From: Hyphomicrobium sp.
GTDB lineage: Bacteria; Pseudomonadota; Alphaproteobacteria; Rhizobiales; Hyphomicrobiaceae
Assembly: GCA_025458125.1 (NCBI GenBank)
Contig: JALOTA010000010.1
Span: forward strand, 1-50,446
Length of the DNA: 50,446 bases
Direction of reading: 5' to 3'
Shown: positions 1-10,140 of the stretch, piece by piece
How positions within the stretch are numbered: the stretch's first letter is position 1
Layout of the letters: the number at the start of each line of letters is the position of its first letter
Made by a program: the position numbers and the translations under genes
The notes under the pieces: generated by a model
Databases searched by the model: none
Told to the model about the DNA's origin: nothing
The model's input: the letters and a program-made list of their open reading frames with translations, nothing else

Positions 1-19
1 CTCTCACCGGCAGACTGGG

Positions 20-93
20 TGGCTGGGGGACTAGGATTCGAACCTAGACAGGCAGAGTCAGAGTCTGCAGTCCTACCATTAGACGATCCCCCA
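20..93 (-). tRNA. tRNA-Gln (CTG anticodon)
   Basis: Read on the minus strand, this folds as a complete 74-base tRNA with an encoded CCA. The acceptor stem is TGGGGGA/TCCCCCA, the anticodon stem is GCAGA/TCTGC, and the anticodon loop CTCTGAC places CTG at positions 34-36, which decodes CAG (Gln). The T arm has the usual GGTTCGAATCC. No anomaly was seen. Confidence 0.95.
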
Positions 94-424
94 AGACCGC
101 CGGCCCGGGCGGCGTAGCCGGGCCGGGAGGGCGCTATAGCAGGTGCGTGGGAACCGGGCAAGGTCATGAAACTCCCGTACCGGCAACCCTTTGCCCCATA
201 CCGGCAGGTGGGGCGAAAGCCCCATTGCCCGCCGAACACGGGCCGGCCAAGGACGGAGGGGATGCGAGAGGCCGCGGGATTGGTGACAAGCGACCGCAGT
301 GGCAACGCACGACTGCCTCCCCGCTTCCACGTTGATCCCGATCAATGTTCGACGGCAGTCGGTGGCCCAAAGGAGGGAACTCACCGCGACACGCCCCATA
401 GGCTCGCTAATCGACAGGACCGGC
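94..424. other. Intergenic stretch, no gene recognised
   Basis: Several overlapping open frames cross these 331 bases on both strands, as expected at this GC content. None has a recognisable protein pattern or a convincing ribosome binding site. The region probably holds the promoter of the tRNA-Gln on one side and of the hydrolase/ligase pair on the other. I see no strong hairpin or repeat. Confidence 0.5.
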
Positions 425-1474
425 ATGGACCTCGACCTTCCAGATCGCCTCCAGCTTCACAAAAGTGAGGGCTTTCCGACTCACCTCCTCGAAATGCCGC
501 CGCAGGATCTGTGGCGGCACCTGCCCGGCCCGACATTGTTCCACATCGATGGCCACCGCGCGTCGCCACTCTTCGTCAGTGTCCTGCTGCACGGCAACGA
601 GAGCACAGGATGGTCGGCCGTTCGCGCCACGCTGGCGCGCTACACGACGAGAGGCCTGCCCCGAAGTCTTCTGCTGTTCGTCGGCAATATCGAGGCCGCG
701 CGGCGAAACGTGAGAACGCTGCCCGATCAAACCGACTACAATCGCTCCTGGCCGGGCACGCTCTACGGCAGCATGCCCGAGGCTCTCCTGATGACAGACG
801 TTGTCGCCTGCGTCGCAGCCCACAAGCCGTTTGCCAGCATCGACATTCACAACAACACCGGCTGGAATCCGCACTACGCCTGCCTCAACCGGCTGGACGA
901 GCCCTACCTGTACCTTGCGCGGCTGTTCAGCCGGACGGCCGTCTACTTCGAACGCCCTCTCGGCGTGCAGTCGGCAGCAATGGCGCCCATCTGTCCTGCG
1001 GTCACGGTCGAATGCGGCCTCGCGGGCGGCGCCGAGGGCATTGCGCACGCCGTCGAGTATCTGGAAGCGGCGCTCTCGCTCGACCACTTCCCCGAACACC
1101 CGTTGCCCGACGGCGATATCGATCTCCTTCAAACCCGGGCCATCATAAAAGTCCCAGACGGAGCCACCGTCTCGTTCGACGGAACCGATGCCGAATTCCG
1201 CTTCCGTCCCGATCTCGACCGCCTGAACTTTTCCGAGTTGGAACCCGGCACGGCACTCGGCCGTCTCGGCGGGTCCGCCTCGCGGCGGCTCGTCGTCGAT
1301 CCGGGAGCGCCCGGCTTGCCGTCATCGGACTACTTCTCCTACGACAACGGCGAAATCCGTCTCACACGCCGCGCGATACCGTCTATGTTGACCAAGGACG
1401 AACGGGCCATCCGTCTCGATTGCCTCGGCTATCTGATGCACAGGATCGACCGCTCGGGAACCCTGAAAGATTAG
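425..1474 (+). CDS. AstE/aspartoacylase-like M14 zinc hydrolase
   Basis: This 349-residue protein carries the signature of the succinylglutamate desuccinylase/aspartoacylase branch of M14 carboxypeptidases. HGNES (about residues 59-63) supplies the first His and Glu zinc ligands, DIHNN (about 140) the second His, and VTVECG (about 198) the likely catalytic Glu. Family members cleave an acyl group or an amino acid from an N-acylated amino acid or small peptide in the cytoplasm. The start at 425 was chosen because the longer frame begins at a GTG with no family sequence behind it. Only 7 bases separate it from the ATP-grasp ligase, so the two are almost certainly co-translated and may act on the same peptide-like metabolite. 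It is not in an arginine-degradation (ast) context, so AstE itself is unlikely. The substrate is unknown. Confidence 0.8.
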   Translation: MDLDLPDRLQLHKSEGFPTHLLEMPPQDLWRHLPGPTLFHIDGHRASPLFVSVLLHGNESTGWSAVRATLARYTTRGLPRSLLLFVGNIEAARRNVRTLPDQTDYNRSWPGTLYGSMPEALLMTDVVACVAAHKPFASIDIHNNTGWNPHYACLNRLDEPYLYLARLFSRTAVYFERPLGVQSAAMAPICPAVTVECGLAGGAEGIAHAVEYLEAALSLDHFPEHPLPDGDIDLLQTRAIIKVPDGATVSFDGTDAEFRFRPDLDRLNFSELEPGTALGRLGGSASRRLVVDPGAPGLPSSDYFSYDNGEIRLTRRAIPSMLTKDERAIRLDCLGYLMHRIDRSGTLKD

Positions 1475-1481
1475 ACGCCAC

Positions 1482-3038
1482 ATGCAGCAGCACGATGCCA
1501 GAACGGCTCTTGCACCCGAGCAGAGCGGAGGCGGAGCCTCAGTCGAAGAGAGATTTCAGGCCCTGCAGGAGAAACTCGGGCGCCAGTATGCGTCCTTGTT
1601 CAGCGATCCCGCATCACCCCGCACCGTTCTCGTTCTGCCCAGCCTCAGCCTCGATACGGAGGTGATGGCCAAGGTCTCAGGCGTCGCCCACTATGAAGAA
1701 CGGATGCTGTGTCTGCTCATGCTGCTGCGGATGCCGCGCACGCGCGTCATCTACGTCACGAGCACACCCATTTCGCCTGCGATCATCGACTACTACCTCC
1801 ATCTCCTCCCGGGCGTTCCCGGAGAACATGCCAGACGCCGCCTCACGCTGCTTTCGTGCGACGACAGCAGTTCAGCTCCTCTGACGGAGAAAATTCTCGG
1901 CCGGCCGCGCATGCTGTACCGCCTCAGGGACGCGATCGGCGATACATCCACCGCACATATGACCTGCTTCACCGTTTCCCCTCTTGAACGCCAGCTTGCC
2001 CTCGAACTGGGGATTCCGATTTACGGCTGCGATCCGGCCCTTCTGCACTGGGGTTCCAAGAGTGGCTCGCGCAAGATCTTCCGCGAAGCAGGCATCGACC
2101 TTCCGGCCGGGTTCGAAGACCTGACGGATATGGATGACGTCGCTCGCGCCCTGACAGCGCTGAAAAGCGAGAACCCAGTGCTCACCAAAGCGGTCGTGAA
2201 AATCAACGAAGGCTTCTCGGGCGAAGGCAACGCGGTGTTCGACTTCACCTCCGCTCCGAATGCCTCGGCCTTGCTGCCCTGGGTTCGCGCAAGGCTGCCG
2301 CAGCTCGCGTTTGAAGCTCATCTGATGACTTACGAACTCTATGACGAGAAGCTGCGCAAGATGGGCGGCATCGTCGAGGAGTGGATACCCGGGCAAGTCA
2401 AGGAAAGCCCCTCAGTCCAGTTCCGCGTCGATCCTGCCGGCAATCTGGAGGCGATCTCAACCCACGATCAGGTGCTCGGCGGCCGGACCGGCCAGATTTT
2501 TCTCGGCGCACGATTCCCGGCATCAGAAGCCTACCGTCTGGATATTCAGCGCGAAGGTCTCAAGGCCGCGGAAGCCCTGACCCGCAAGGGTGTACTCGGA
2601 CGCTTCGGCATCGATTTTGTTTCCGTGCAGGACGGCGAGCGCTGGCGCCACGTTGCCATCGAGATCAACCTGCGCAAGGGAGGCACGACGCACCCGTTCC
2701 AGATGCTACAGTTTCTCACAGACGGGCACTACGACGCCGCCACCGGAAACTTCCTCACGCCGTCCGGCCGGCCTCGCTGCTACTACGCATCCGACAATGT
2801 CGCCTCTGGAAGTTACAGGGGGTTGACCCCGGACGATCTGATCGACATTGCCGTCTTGAACGGTCTGCACTTCAATGCCGCAACGGCCGAAGGCGTCGCC
2901 TTCCACCTCATCGGAGCGCTTTCGGAATTCGGCAAGCTCGGGATCGTGGCCATCGGGTCCGACCACGACCGCGCCGCAGCGCTCTATCACAAGACCGTCG
3001 ACATTCTCGACCGTGAAAGCGCGGCCACTGTCGGGTGA
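1482..3038 (+). CDS. PGM1-related ATP-grasp peptide ligase
   Basis: This 518-residue protein has an ATP-grasp fold. A lysine and glycine-rich nucleotide-binding segment reads VVKINEGFSGEGNAVF (about 238-253), an EEWIPG segment (about 300) follows, and the metal-binding end reads FGIDFVSV then VAIEINLRKGG (about 380-410). The roughly 180-residue N-terminal domain and the C-terminal domain resemble proteins annotated as PGM1-related, after the ligase that joins peptides in pheganomycin biosynthesis. Such enzymes activate a carboxylate as acyl-phosphate and couple it to an amine. The immediate upstream neighbour is an AstE-like hydrolase, and no other biosynthetic gene is nearby. The family assignment is from memory of the sequence pattern. 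Product and substrates cannot be read from the sequence. Confidence 0.75.
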   Translation: MQQHDARTALAPEQSGGGASVEERFQALQEKLGRQYASLFSDPASPRTVLVLPSLSLDTEVMAKVSGVAHYEERMLCLLMLLRMPRTRVIYVTSTPISPAIIDYYLHLLPGVPGEHARRRLTLLSCDDSSSAPLTEKILGRPRMLYRLRDAIGDTSTAHMTCFTVSPLERQLALELGIPIYGCDPALLHWGSKSGSRKIFREAGIDLPAGFEDLTDMDDVARALTALKSENPVLTKAVVKINEGFSGEGNAVFDFTSAPNASALLPWVRARLPQLAFEAHLMTYELYDEKLRKMGGIVEEWIPGQVKESPSVQFRVDPAGNLEAISTHDQVLGGRTGQIFLGARFPASEAYRLDIQREGLKAAEALTRKGVLGRFGIDFVSVQDGERWRHVAIEINLRKGGTTHPFQMLQFLTDGHYDAATGNFLTPSGRPRCYYASDNVASGSYRGLTPDDLIDIAVLNGLHFNAATAEGVAFHLIGALSEFGKLGIVAIGSDHDRAAALYHKTVDILDRESAATVG

Positions 3039-3177
3039 GACCGCCGTGCCGCGATCATGCGCGTCCACTTCATCCGCCCCCCATATAATCTCTGGAAAAC
3101 CAGTAAACCCGGAGACGCCGCCATCGCGTCTTTTCCAACGCGGTGTAGAAGGGCTCTGAACCGCGGAGACACGAGCG

Positions 3178-4326
3178 ATGAAACTGCTACACACGGCGGA
3201 TTGGCATTTGGGGCGGCAGTTTGAAGGGCATTCGCTCGACAACGATCATTCCGCCGTGCTCGACCAGATGCTTCATGCCGTCGGCGCCCAAGCACCGGAC
3301 GTCTTCATTCTTGCCGGCGATGTCTTCGACCGTGGCGCGCCGCCTGAGAGCGCGGTCCGCCTCTTCAATAACTTCATCGAGCGCCTTGCGACTGAAAGCC
3401 GTTGCGCCATCGTCATCATCGCCGGCAATCACGACAGCGCCGATCGCATCGGTGCCATGTCGATGCTCGCCGACCGCCGCCGCGCTCTTGTGCGCGGACC
3501 TCTCAGTGCCGACGAGCCACCTCTCATTATCCAGGATCAAGCAGGGCCCGTCGCCATCTCGGCCTTGCCGTTCGGATATGAATACGCCGCGCGCGAGTGC
3601 TTCGGCGATCCCTCCATAAAATCCCCCGCCGATGTAATGCGCGCGCAAGTGGCCGCCGCCCGCCGCCACGTCCCGGACGGCGCACGATGGGTGATCGCAG
3701 CTCACGCGTTCGTCACCGGCGCGTTGGTCTCAGAGACCGAACGCCCCCTCACGCGCGCTGCCGGCGGCATTGAAACCGTGCCCGCCGATGTCTTCGCCGG
3801 GGCGCATTACGTGGCCCTGGGGCACATTCATCGGCCTCAGACCGCCGGCGCGCCGAACATCCGCTATGCGGGTGCCCCGCTTCCCTTCGGCTTCGACGAG
3901 GAAGGCAATCAGAAATCTGTCGCCCTGGTTAACCTGGATGCCACGGGAACGGCGTCCGTCGAATTGATCCCCCTGCGTCTCCGGCGCGGAGTGCGAACCC
4001 TTCGCGGCAGTCTTGACGAACTTCTCCTCCTCGACCGATCGGACGATTTCCTGAATGTGATTCTCACCGATCAAGAGCGGTTGATCGAACCGATGAAGCG
4101 GTTGCGCGAACGCTTTCCGTTCGCCTGCACGCTGTCCTATGCCCGTAGCGCCACCTCGCGCAGCGACCGTCTTTCGAAGGCCTCGGCTTCTGCGCTCGAT
4201 GATCCGGTCGCCGTCACCGGAGAGTTCATAGCGTTCGCGCGCGGCTCGCCTCCCACATCCACGGAGAACGGCATCATTGCAGGAGTGGTGGCCGAAATCT
4301 CCACGCCGGAGGGCCGGTCGGCATGA
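3178..4326 (+). CDS. sbcD: Exonuclease SbcCD, subunit D (nuclease)
   Basis: This is the nuclease subunit of the SbcCD (Mre11-Rad50 type) complex, which cuts DNA hairpins and protein-blocked ends during replication and repair. All phosphodiesterase motifs are visible: DWHLGR (residues 8-13), GDVFDRG (about 47), GNHDS (about 83), AHAFVTG (about 175) and GHIHRP (about 218), supplying the two-metal site. The length of 382 residues is normal for the family. The ATG at 3178 lies at the true N-terminus (MKLLHTADWH). The stop codon overlaps the sbcC start (ATGA), so the subunits are translationally coupled. Confidence 0.95.
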   Translation: MKLLHTADWHLGRQFEGHSLDNDHSAVLDQMLHAVGAQAPDVFILAGDVFDRGAPPESAVRLFNNFIERLATESRCAIVIIAGNHDSADRIGAMSMLADRRRALVRGPLSADEPPLIIQDQAGPVAISALPFGYEYAARECFGDPSIKSPADVMRAQVAAARRHVPDGARWVIAAHAFVTGALVSETERPLTRAAGGIETVPADVFAGAHYVALGHIHRPQTAGAPNIRYAGAPLPFGFDEEGNQKSVALVNLDATGTASVELIPLRLRRGVRTLRGSLDELLLLDRSDDFLNVILTDQERLIEPMKRLRERFPFACTLSYARSATSRSDRLSKASASALDDPVAVTGEFIAFARGSPPTSTENGIIAGVVAEISTPEGRSA

Positions 4327-7300
4327 AGCCTCTGCTGCTCGTTCTGCAGGCTATCGGACCGTACGCCGGCCGCCAGGTCGTCGACTTCCGGCCGGTGCTC
4401 GACGCCGGTCTCTTCGGCATCTACGGCGCGACGGGTTCGGGGAAGTCGACCGTGTTCAGCGCCATGATGTTCGCACTGTTCGGAGAGTCCGCCCGGTCCG
4501 AACAGCCCGCCGCCACCCTGCGCTCCGATCACGCCCATTCCGAACAACTCACGCTTGTCGAACTTGTTTTCTCGATCGGCGATCGCACCTTCAGGATCGT
4601 GCGCCAGCCCGAACAGATGCGGCCCGCCAAGCGCGGCGCCGGCGAAACGCGCGAAGCCCACAAAGCCTGGCTGTTCGACGTGACCGGCATCGACATCGAC
4701 AGCATGAACGACGCAAACCCGGGCAAGGTGATCGCCGAAACAAAAGTCAAGAACGTCGACGAAGCCGTGAAGAAGCTGCTCGGGTACGGCCCGGAGCAGT
4801 TCCGCCAGACCGTCCTTCTCCCGCAAGGCCGCTTCGAGGCCTTTCTCAACGCCGACACCAACGAACGCGTCGAGATCCTGCGCGGGCTCTTCGACGTCTC
4901 GCTCTATCGCCGATTGACCGAGCGTTTCAAAGCCGATGCAGATGCCGCAGAGAAGGAAGTATCGGCCGCGCGCGCGGTCTCTGCGCGCCGTCTTTCAGCC
5001 GAAAATTTCGAAAACATGGAAGCCCTCGCCGACGGCATTGCAATCGCGCACGACGAAGCATCCAGCAAAACCTCTCTCGCCGCCGAAGCCAGAACCTCCT
5101 GGGAAAGCACGGTCGATGCCTACGCGGCGGCCAGCCGCTCGGATGCCCAATTCCGCGAGCATCTCGACGCCGAACGAGAACTTGCCGGACTCGAAACACA
5201 GCGTCCCGCCATCGACGCGCTCACCCAGCGCCTGCAAATTGCACGGACCATTCAATCGCTCGCCGATGCCGCAGAGGCCGTCGAAAGCGCCCTGCGCGAT
5301 TGGACCGAAGTGGCCGCGCGGGAAAAGGAAGCGGCCGAACGGCTGCAGATTGCCTCGACGCAGGCCGAAAGCGCAGCCGCCAAACTGCAATCCTTCACCG
5401 CCCGCCTCGCAGAAATTGAAAAATTCACGGCAACCCTACAGTGCTACCGAAATCACGAGCGGGTTCTCGACGACAGTGCGGCGCTCCACGAGGCCAGCCT
5501 GACCGCGGACCGCGACGCCGCCGGTTCCGACGTTGCGGTAAATGAAACCAGAAGCAGGCTGGAAAGCTCCCAACGCGAGTGCGAGCAGATTGCAGGATCG
5601 ATCGCCGCTGCGCAGGAAAACGCGACGAAGCGTGCTCAACTGCAAGTGCGTTCTGCCGAACTGACCCAACGCTACAAAGATGCGCAAGCCTTCGAAAAGG
5701 CGCGCCGCAACTGCGACGACGCTCACAAGCGGGCCAAAGCCGCTGCTGCTGAAGCGGCAACAGTGATCGGCGCATGGCAGCAGGCCGAAAGCGAATTCTC
5801 GCATGCCGAGGCTACCATTCTCCGCAATCAGGCGGCCCATCTCGCCGCTCACCTGACACAGGGAGAAAGCTGCCCCGTCTGTGGGTCCAAGGAACATCCA
5901 TCGCCGGCCGGCGGCATGACCGGCGCGAGCGATGTCGACGCTGCCTATCAATCCGCAAAGTCGCGCCTGGAAAGCACCCGCCGGGCGGCCGAGACTGCGC
6001 GCACCGCAGCCGGAATCGCCGCGGAATCCGCCATGGAACGTCAGGCAGCTTTCGACAGCCTCACCGCCCCGGAAGAACCGGCAGCCGAACTTGCCGCCGC
6101 ACTCAGACAGGTTGAAACAGACCTCGCGGGAATTCCCGCCGTCGCGGCCGGTGATCTGCGCGAGACTTTGCTGAAGGCCCAGAATCGGCAGACCGCAGCC
6201 GCCGAGGCATTTGATTTGGCCTTGAAAAGCCAGACTAAGGCGGCAATGGCCGCAGCCGCTGCGCGCCAAGCCTATCACAGCGCTCTCTCAACCATTCCAT
6301 CCGATCTGCGCCAACGCGCGGTCCTCACGGCGGCCATAGCCAAACTCGAACGCCTGATCTCAGGCTTCGAGAAAGACCTAAACGCGGCAATGTCCGCCGA
6401 GCGCGAAGCCGCAAAACATCTGTCCGCGACCACCAGCCAGCAAAAGACGATCGCCGAGGAAGGACTTCGCAGGAACGAGCGGCTCACACTTGAGGAGCAA
6501 CGCTTTGCAGCGCGCCTTGCCGCCGCAGGTCTGACAGTGGAGATCTACGAGAACGGCAAAGCCGATCTGACGGCCATCCCGGCTTTTGAGACGCAGTTGC
6601 AAACCTATAGCGAGAAGCGAGCAGCGGCGGCTGACAGGCTGGAGCGTGCCCGCGCCGCGATCGCAGGACACACACGTCCCGATCTTGCTGCTCTGGCGTC
6701 GGCCCGCGACACCGCAAAGACGCACCATGAGTCCCTGGAGAAAGCAGCAAGCGAAGCGGGCGCACGCTTGCGGCTCCTGGAGAAGCTGCGGTCGGAACTC
6801 TCCACCGAAGCCGAGCGGCTTGCAAGGCTCGAAAAGGAAACCGCACCCGTTCGCGAACTCGCCGAAGCATTCGCCGGAGACAACGAACGCAAGATCAATC
6901 TCGAGACTTTTGCCATATCGGCACTCTTCGATCGCGTTCTCGAGTCAGCCAATCTCAGGCTCAACCCGATGACGCGCGGACGCTACGCCCTGGTCCGCGA
7001 GATCGAAGGCAAAGGTCTGGCCCGGCGCGGCCTCGGGATTGCCGTTGAGGATTCGCATACCGGCCGGCAACGCCCGACATCGACGCTCTCAGGCGGCGAG
7101 ACATTCATCGCGGCCCTTGCTCTCGCGCTTGGCTTGTCGGACGTTGTCGAAAGCGCTCACGGCAGCGTCCGCCTCGACACGATCTTCATCGACGAAGGCT
7201 TTGGCAGCCTCGACAGCGATAACGACAGCGGCACACTCGAAACGGTACTGCAGACGCTGCAGGACATCGTCGGAGCGACGCGCTCCGTGGGTGTCATCTC

Positions 7301-7388
7301 GCACGTCCCGCTCGTCCAACAGGCCATTCCCGTCGGGTTCTACGTTTCAAAGACGATCGGCGGCAGCCACATCGAACAGCGCCTGTGA
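4323..7388 (+). CDS. sbcC: Exonuclease SbcCD, subunit C (SMC-like ATPase)
   Basis: This 1021-residue SMC/Rad50-type ATPase partners SbcD. The Walker A motif GATGSGKST is at residues 35-43. Long Ala/Glu/Arg-rich coiled coils flank a zinc hook CPVCGSKEHP beginning near residue 517, almost exactly mid-protein. The signature LSGGETF and the Walker B/D-loop FIDEGFGSLD lie in the last 120 residues. The hook cysteines dimerise two SbcC molecules through zinc, and ATP binding at the heads controls the nuclease. It overlaps sbcD by four bases and ends in a convergent hairpin shared with truA. Confidence 0.95.
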   Translation: MKPLLLVLQAIGPYAGRQVVDFRPVLDAGLFGIYGATGSGKSTVFSAMMFALFGESARSEQPAATLRSDHAHSEQLTLVELVFSIGDRTFRIVRQPEQMRPAKRGAGETREAHKAWLFDVTGIDIDSMNDANPGKVIAETKVKNVDEAVKKLLGYGPEQFRQTVLLPQGRFEAFLNADTNERVEILRGLFDVSLYRRLTERFKADADAAEKEVSAARAVSARRLSAENFENMEALADGIAIAHDEASSKTSLAAEARTSWESTVDAYAAASRSDAQFREHLDAERELAGLETQRPAIDALTQRLQIARTIQSLADAAEAVESALRDWTEVAAREKEAAERLQIASTQAESAAAKLQSFTARLAEIEKFTATLQCYRNHERVLDDSAALHEASLTADRDAAGSDVAVNETRSRLESSQRECEQIAGSIAAAQENATKRAQLQVRSAELTQRYKDAQAFEKARRNCDDAHKRAKAAAAEAATVIGAWQQAESEFSHAEATILRNQAAHLAAHLTQGESCPVCGSKEHPSPAGGMTGASDVDAAYQSAKSRLESTRRAAETARTAAGIAAESAMERQAAFDSLTAPEEPAAELAAALRQVETDLAGIPAVAAGDLRETLLKAQNRQTAAAEAFDLALKSQTKAAMAAAAARQAYHSALSTIPSDLRQRAVLTAAIAKLERLISGFEKDLNAAMSAEREAAKHLSATTSQQKTIAEEGLRRNERLTLEEQRFAARLAAAGLTVEIYENGKADLTAIPAFETQLQTYSEKRAAAADRLERARAAIAGHTRPDLAALASARDTAKTHHESLEKAASEAGARLRLLEKLRSELSTEAERLARLEKETAPVRELAEAFAGDNERKINLETFAISALFDRVLESANLRLNPMTRGRYALVREIEGKGLARRGLGIAVEDSHTGRQRPTSTLSGGETFIAALALALGLSDVVESAHGSVRLDTIFIDEGFGSLDSDNDSGTLETVLQTLQDIVGATRSVGVISHVPLVQQAIPVGFYVSKTIGGSHIEQRL

Positions 7389-7415
7389 TCCCGACGCGTC
7401 AAACGTCGTCGGGAT
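7388..7415. terminator. Convergent hairpin between sbcC and truA
   Basis: A perfect 9-base stem (ATCCCGACG/CGTCGGGAT) with a 10-base loop begins at the sbcC stop codon and includes the truA stop codon. There is no clear T-run on either side, so it may slow or end transcription from both directions or protect the 3' ends rather than act as a classical intrinsic terminator. Confidence 0.4.
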
Positions 7416-8148
7416 AATCGACCCGTTCGAGGTAGAGGCCGCATGCAGGTGCCACTGCACCGCATCGCGTCCGGTCGCGAGCTTCGAGCGCCGCCGCAAC
7501 GTCGCCCGGCTGCCACTTGCCCTCGCCAACGAGTTTCAACGTACCAACCATCGAGCGCACCTGGTTATGCAGGAACGAGCGCGCGGAAGCCCGGACGACG
7601 ATTTCGTCGCCTTCTCGGGATACATCCAAGCGGTCGAGCGTGCGAACGGGTGAAGCGGCCTGGCACTGGGCCGCCCGGAAGGTGGTGAAGTCGTGCCGGC
7701 CGACGAGATGCCGCGCAGCCGCTCGCATGGCGTCGGCGTCGAGTGGCCGCGTCCACCACCACACCCGATTGCGATCGAGAACCGGCCGGGCTCGGCGTGT
7801 GAGGATGCGATAAACATAGTGCCGGCCGATGGCACTGAATCGCGCATCGAACGCCGGCGTCACCATTTCGCAGGCGATCACCGCGCACGGCGCCGGCTTC
7901 AGATGGAAGTTGAGAGCATCGCGTACACGGTCCGGTTGCCAATCCCGCCCCAGATCCACATGCGCCACTTGCCCCAGCGCGTGCACTCCCGCGTCCGTGC
8001 GCCCGGCCCCGCGCACGATGGCGCGTTCGCCCGCGAAACGAAGGATGGCTTCCTGCAGCGCGCCCTGGACGGAGGGCTCGTGGGATTGCAACTGCCAGCC
8101 CGAGAACGGCGTGCCGTCGTATTCGATGACGAGTTTATAGCGTGGCAT
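7399..8148 (-). CDS. truA: tRNA pseudouridine(38-40) synthase TruA
   Basis: TruA converts uridines 38-40 of the tRNA anticodon arm to pseudouridine. The 249-residue length is typical. The catalytic aspartate lies in [12 protein letters not shown] (Asp about 52). The N-terminus [16 protein letters not shown] and the C-terminal [11 protein letters not shown] block are both diagnostic. It lies on the minus strand with fmt and def, a common alphaproteobacterial grouping (def-fmt-truA), here interrupted by a small secreted protein gene. Confidence 0.95.
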   Translation of the reverse strand: MPRYKLVIEYDGTPFSGWQLQSHEPSVQGALQEAILRFAGERAIVRGAGRTDAGVHALGQVAHVDLGRDWQPDRVRDALNFHLKPAPCAVIACEMVTPAFDARFSAIGRHYVYRILTRRARPVLDRNRVWWWTRPLDADAMRAAARHLVGRHDFTTFRAAQCQAASPVRTLDRLDVSREGDEIVVRASARSFLHNQVRSMVGTLKLVGEGKWQPGDVAAALEARDRTRCGAVAPACGLYLERVDYPDDV

Positions 8149-8233
8149 CTGCTCGCGCCGATCGATGAAGAAGGGGCGCCGCGTCTGGCGCGGTGCCCCT
8201 TATGCCACGTCCGGCGCGCGTCTCAAGACAACG

Positions 8234-8578
8234 TCAGCAACTGTCGCCGACGGCGGGAATGCAAGGCCGGTAGCCGCCCCACCAGCCGTTCCAGGGTGAG
8301 CCGTGGTTGTAATTGTTGTTCACGCTCTTGGAATAGGAGCGCCGCGTCTCTGTCACGTTCATTTCCGACACGCCGAGATTGACCGGCGTCCCGTTCGGAT
8401 TGACGATCACATACTTGTCCGGCGGCAGCGGACGGTAGACGCGAACCCCCTCTTCGATCGTCACGGTCGCCCCGTAAACCGGGCGTGGCTCGATCCGGAT
8501 CGTCGAAGACTGCGCAAGCGCGGCAGAGGCTGCGACAGTGGCCGACAAAGCAAGAACAGACGCAAGAACGCGGGACAT
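8234..8578 (-). CDS. Small secreted protein of unknown function
   Basis: The product is 114 residues. Residues 1-22 look like a Sec signal peptide (MSRVLASVLALSATVAASAALA then QSS). The mature part is rich in Tyr, Asn, Pro and Trp, with SVNNNYNHGSPWNGWWGGY near the C-terminus, suggesting a small periplasmic or surface protein. Two cysteines at the end (CIPAVGDSC) could form a disulfide. The start at 8578 was chosen over the longer frame because GGAG lies 7 bases upstream and the signal peptide then begins at residue 1. I do not recognise a family. It splits truA from fmt. Confidence 0.7.
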   Translation of the reverse strand: MSRVLASVLALSATVAASAALAQSSTIRIEPRPVYGATVTIEEGVRVYRPLPPDKYVIVNPNGTPVNLGVSEMNVTETRRSYSKSVNNNYNHGSPWNGWWGGYRPCIPAVGDSC

Positions 8579-8652
8579 TGGATACTCCAGAACAGCACGG
8601 CTGGTGCGTGATCGCATCCTAGGGCACGGCTTGCCGACTGCACCGGCGATCT

Positions 8653-9594
8653 TTACGTTTGCTTAACGGTTGTACCAACAGCCAACGGAAATCCGCGCAG
8701 GAATTCCGCTGCCGGCATTGGCTTCCGGCCGGCCCGCTGGACTTCGATCAGACGCACGGCGCCTGCGCCACAGGCGATCGTGAGGGCATCGTCGAGCACG
8801 CTTCCGGCAGGACCGCTACCCGCCGCAGGCTCCGAGCGCAGGACTTTGATCCGCTCCAGCGTCCCTTCAGGTCCCGTCGCCTCGAACCACGCTCCCGGAA
8901 ACGGCGACAGCCCGCGGATATGATTGTGAACCTCGTTGGCCGGTCGCGAAAAATCGATGCGCGACTCCTTCTTGTCGATCTTGGCGGCGTAGGCGACACC
9001 CTCGGCGCGTTGCGGCACAGCGGGCAACTGACCGGCCTCCAGTTTGTCCATCGCATCGACGATCAGCGCTGCGCCTTCAGCGGCGAGGATGTCGTGCAAT
9101 TCACCCGTCGTGACGAGTGGCCCGATCGGAACACGGGTTGTCGCGCAGATGGGACCGGTATCGAGCCCTTCCTCCATCTTCATGACCATCACCGCCGTCT
9201 CGGCATCGCCGGCCATGATGGCGCGATGGATCGGCGCGGCCCCACGCCAGCGAGGCAGTGCCGAGGCATGAACGTTGAAACAACCATGCCGCGGCGCGTC
9301 GAGCACCGCCCGCGGCAACAGCAGCCCGTAGGCGACGACCACGGCGGCATCCGCGGCGTGCCCCGAGAATTCGCAGAGCGCTTCGGCGCTTTTCAGCGTT
9401 CTTGGCGTCAGCACCGGAATACCCAGCGCTTCCGCACGGACATGGACGGGCGACTTTCGATCCGCCATTCCCCGTCCAGCAGGCCGCGGCGGCTGCGAGT
9501 AGACGGCGGCGACCTCATGCCCGCGAGCCACCAGAGCATCAAGGCAAGGCACTGAGAACTCCGGCGTTCCCATGAACACGAGACGCAGCGCCAT
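8653..9594 (-). CDS. fmt: Methionyl-tRNA formyltransferase
   Basis: Fmt adds the formyl group from 10-formyl-tetrahydrofolate to initiator methionyl-tRNA. The 313-residue protein begins [16 protein letters not shown] and has the active-site stretch [16 protein letters not shown] (about residues 106-121, containing the catalytic Asn and His) followed by the EEGLDTGPI block. The C-terminal tRNA-binding domain is complete. It is 27 bases downstream of def, so the two genes for N-terminal formylation and deformylation form one unit. Confidence 0.96.
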   Translation of the reverse strand: MALRLVFMGTPEFSVPCLDALVARGHEVAAVYSQPPRPAGRGMADRKSPVHVRAEALGIPVLTPRTLKSAEALCEFSGHAADAAVVVAYGLLLPRAVLDAPRHGCFNVHASALPRWRGAAPIHRAIMAGDAETAVMVMKMEEGLDTGPICATTRVPIGPLVTTGELHDILAAEGAALIVDAMDKLEAGQLPAVPQRAEGVAYAAKIDKKESRIDFSRPANEVHNHIRGLSPFPGAWFEATGPEGTLERIKVLRSEPAAGSGPAGSVLDDALTIACGAGAVRLIEVQRAGRKPMPAAEFLRGFPLAVGTTVKQT

Positions 9595-9621
9595 CTAGGA
9601 AGCCCCCCGGCTGGTGAGCGG

Positions 9622-10140
9622 TTAGAGCGGACCGTCTTGCCGCGCCAGCTTCTTGAACTTGCGCACAACCATTTCGCGTTTCAGTCGCGAGAGAAAGTCG
9701 ATGATCAGCTTGCCGTCCAGGTGATCAAGCTCGTGCTGAATGGCGGTCGCCAGCAATCCGCTGGCATCGTGTTCCTGCAGCTTGCCGTCCCGGTCGATGT
9801 AGCGCAGGCGCAGTTCCGCCGGCCGTTCGATGTCCACGCGGAAATCGGGAATGGACAGGCAGCCTTCTTCATAGACCTTCGTCTGACCGCTGAGATCGAG
9901 GATCTCGGGGTTGATCAACACCCGAGGATCGGGCTTTTCACCTTCGCTGGCACAATCGAGAACAACGAGCCTTCTCGGCACGCCGACCTGTATCGCGGCC
10001 AGCCCAATCCCCGGCGCGTCGTACATCGTTTCGAGCATGTCGTCCGCCAGCCGGAGAACGTCCGCGTCCACGCGTTCCACCGGATCGGAGGCCCGGCGCA
10101 GGATCGGGTCGGGAAGCGTAATGATGGGAAGCTTGGCCAT
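9622..10140 (-). CDS. def: Peptide deformylase
   Basis: Def removes the N-formyl group from new proteins, using a metal bound by one Cys and two His. All three class I motifs are intact: [10 protein letters not shown] (residues 45-54), EEGCLSIP (Cys94) and QHELDHLDG (His136 and His140 with Glu137). The length of 172 residues is normal. It is the first gene of the def-fmt pair. Confidence 0.97.
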   Translation of the reverse strand: MAKLPIITLPDPILRRASDPVERVDADVLRLADDMLETMYDAPGIGLAAIQVGVPRRLVVLDCASEGEKPDPRVLINPEILDLSGQTKVYEEGCLSIPDFRVDIERPAELRLRYIDRDGKLQEHDASGLLATAIQHELDHLDGKLIIDFLSRLKREMVVRKFKKLARQDGPL

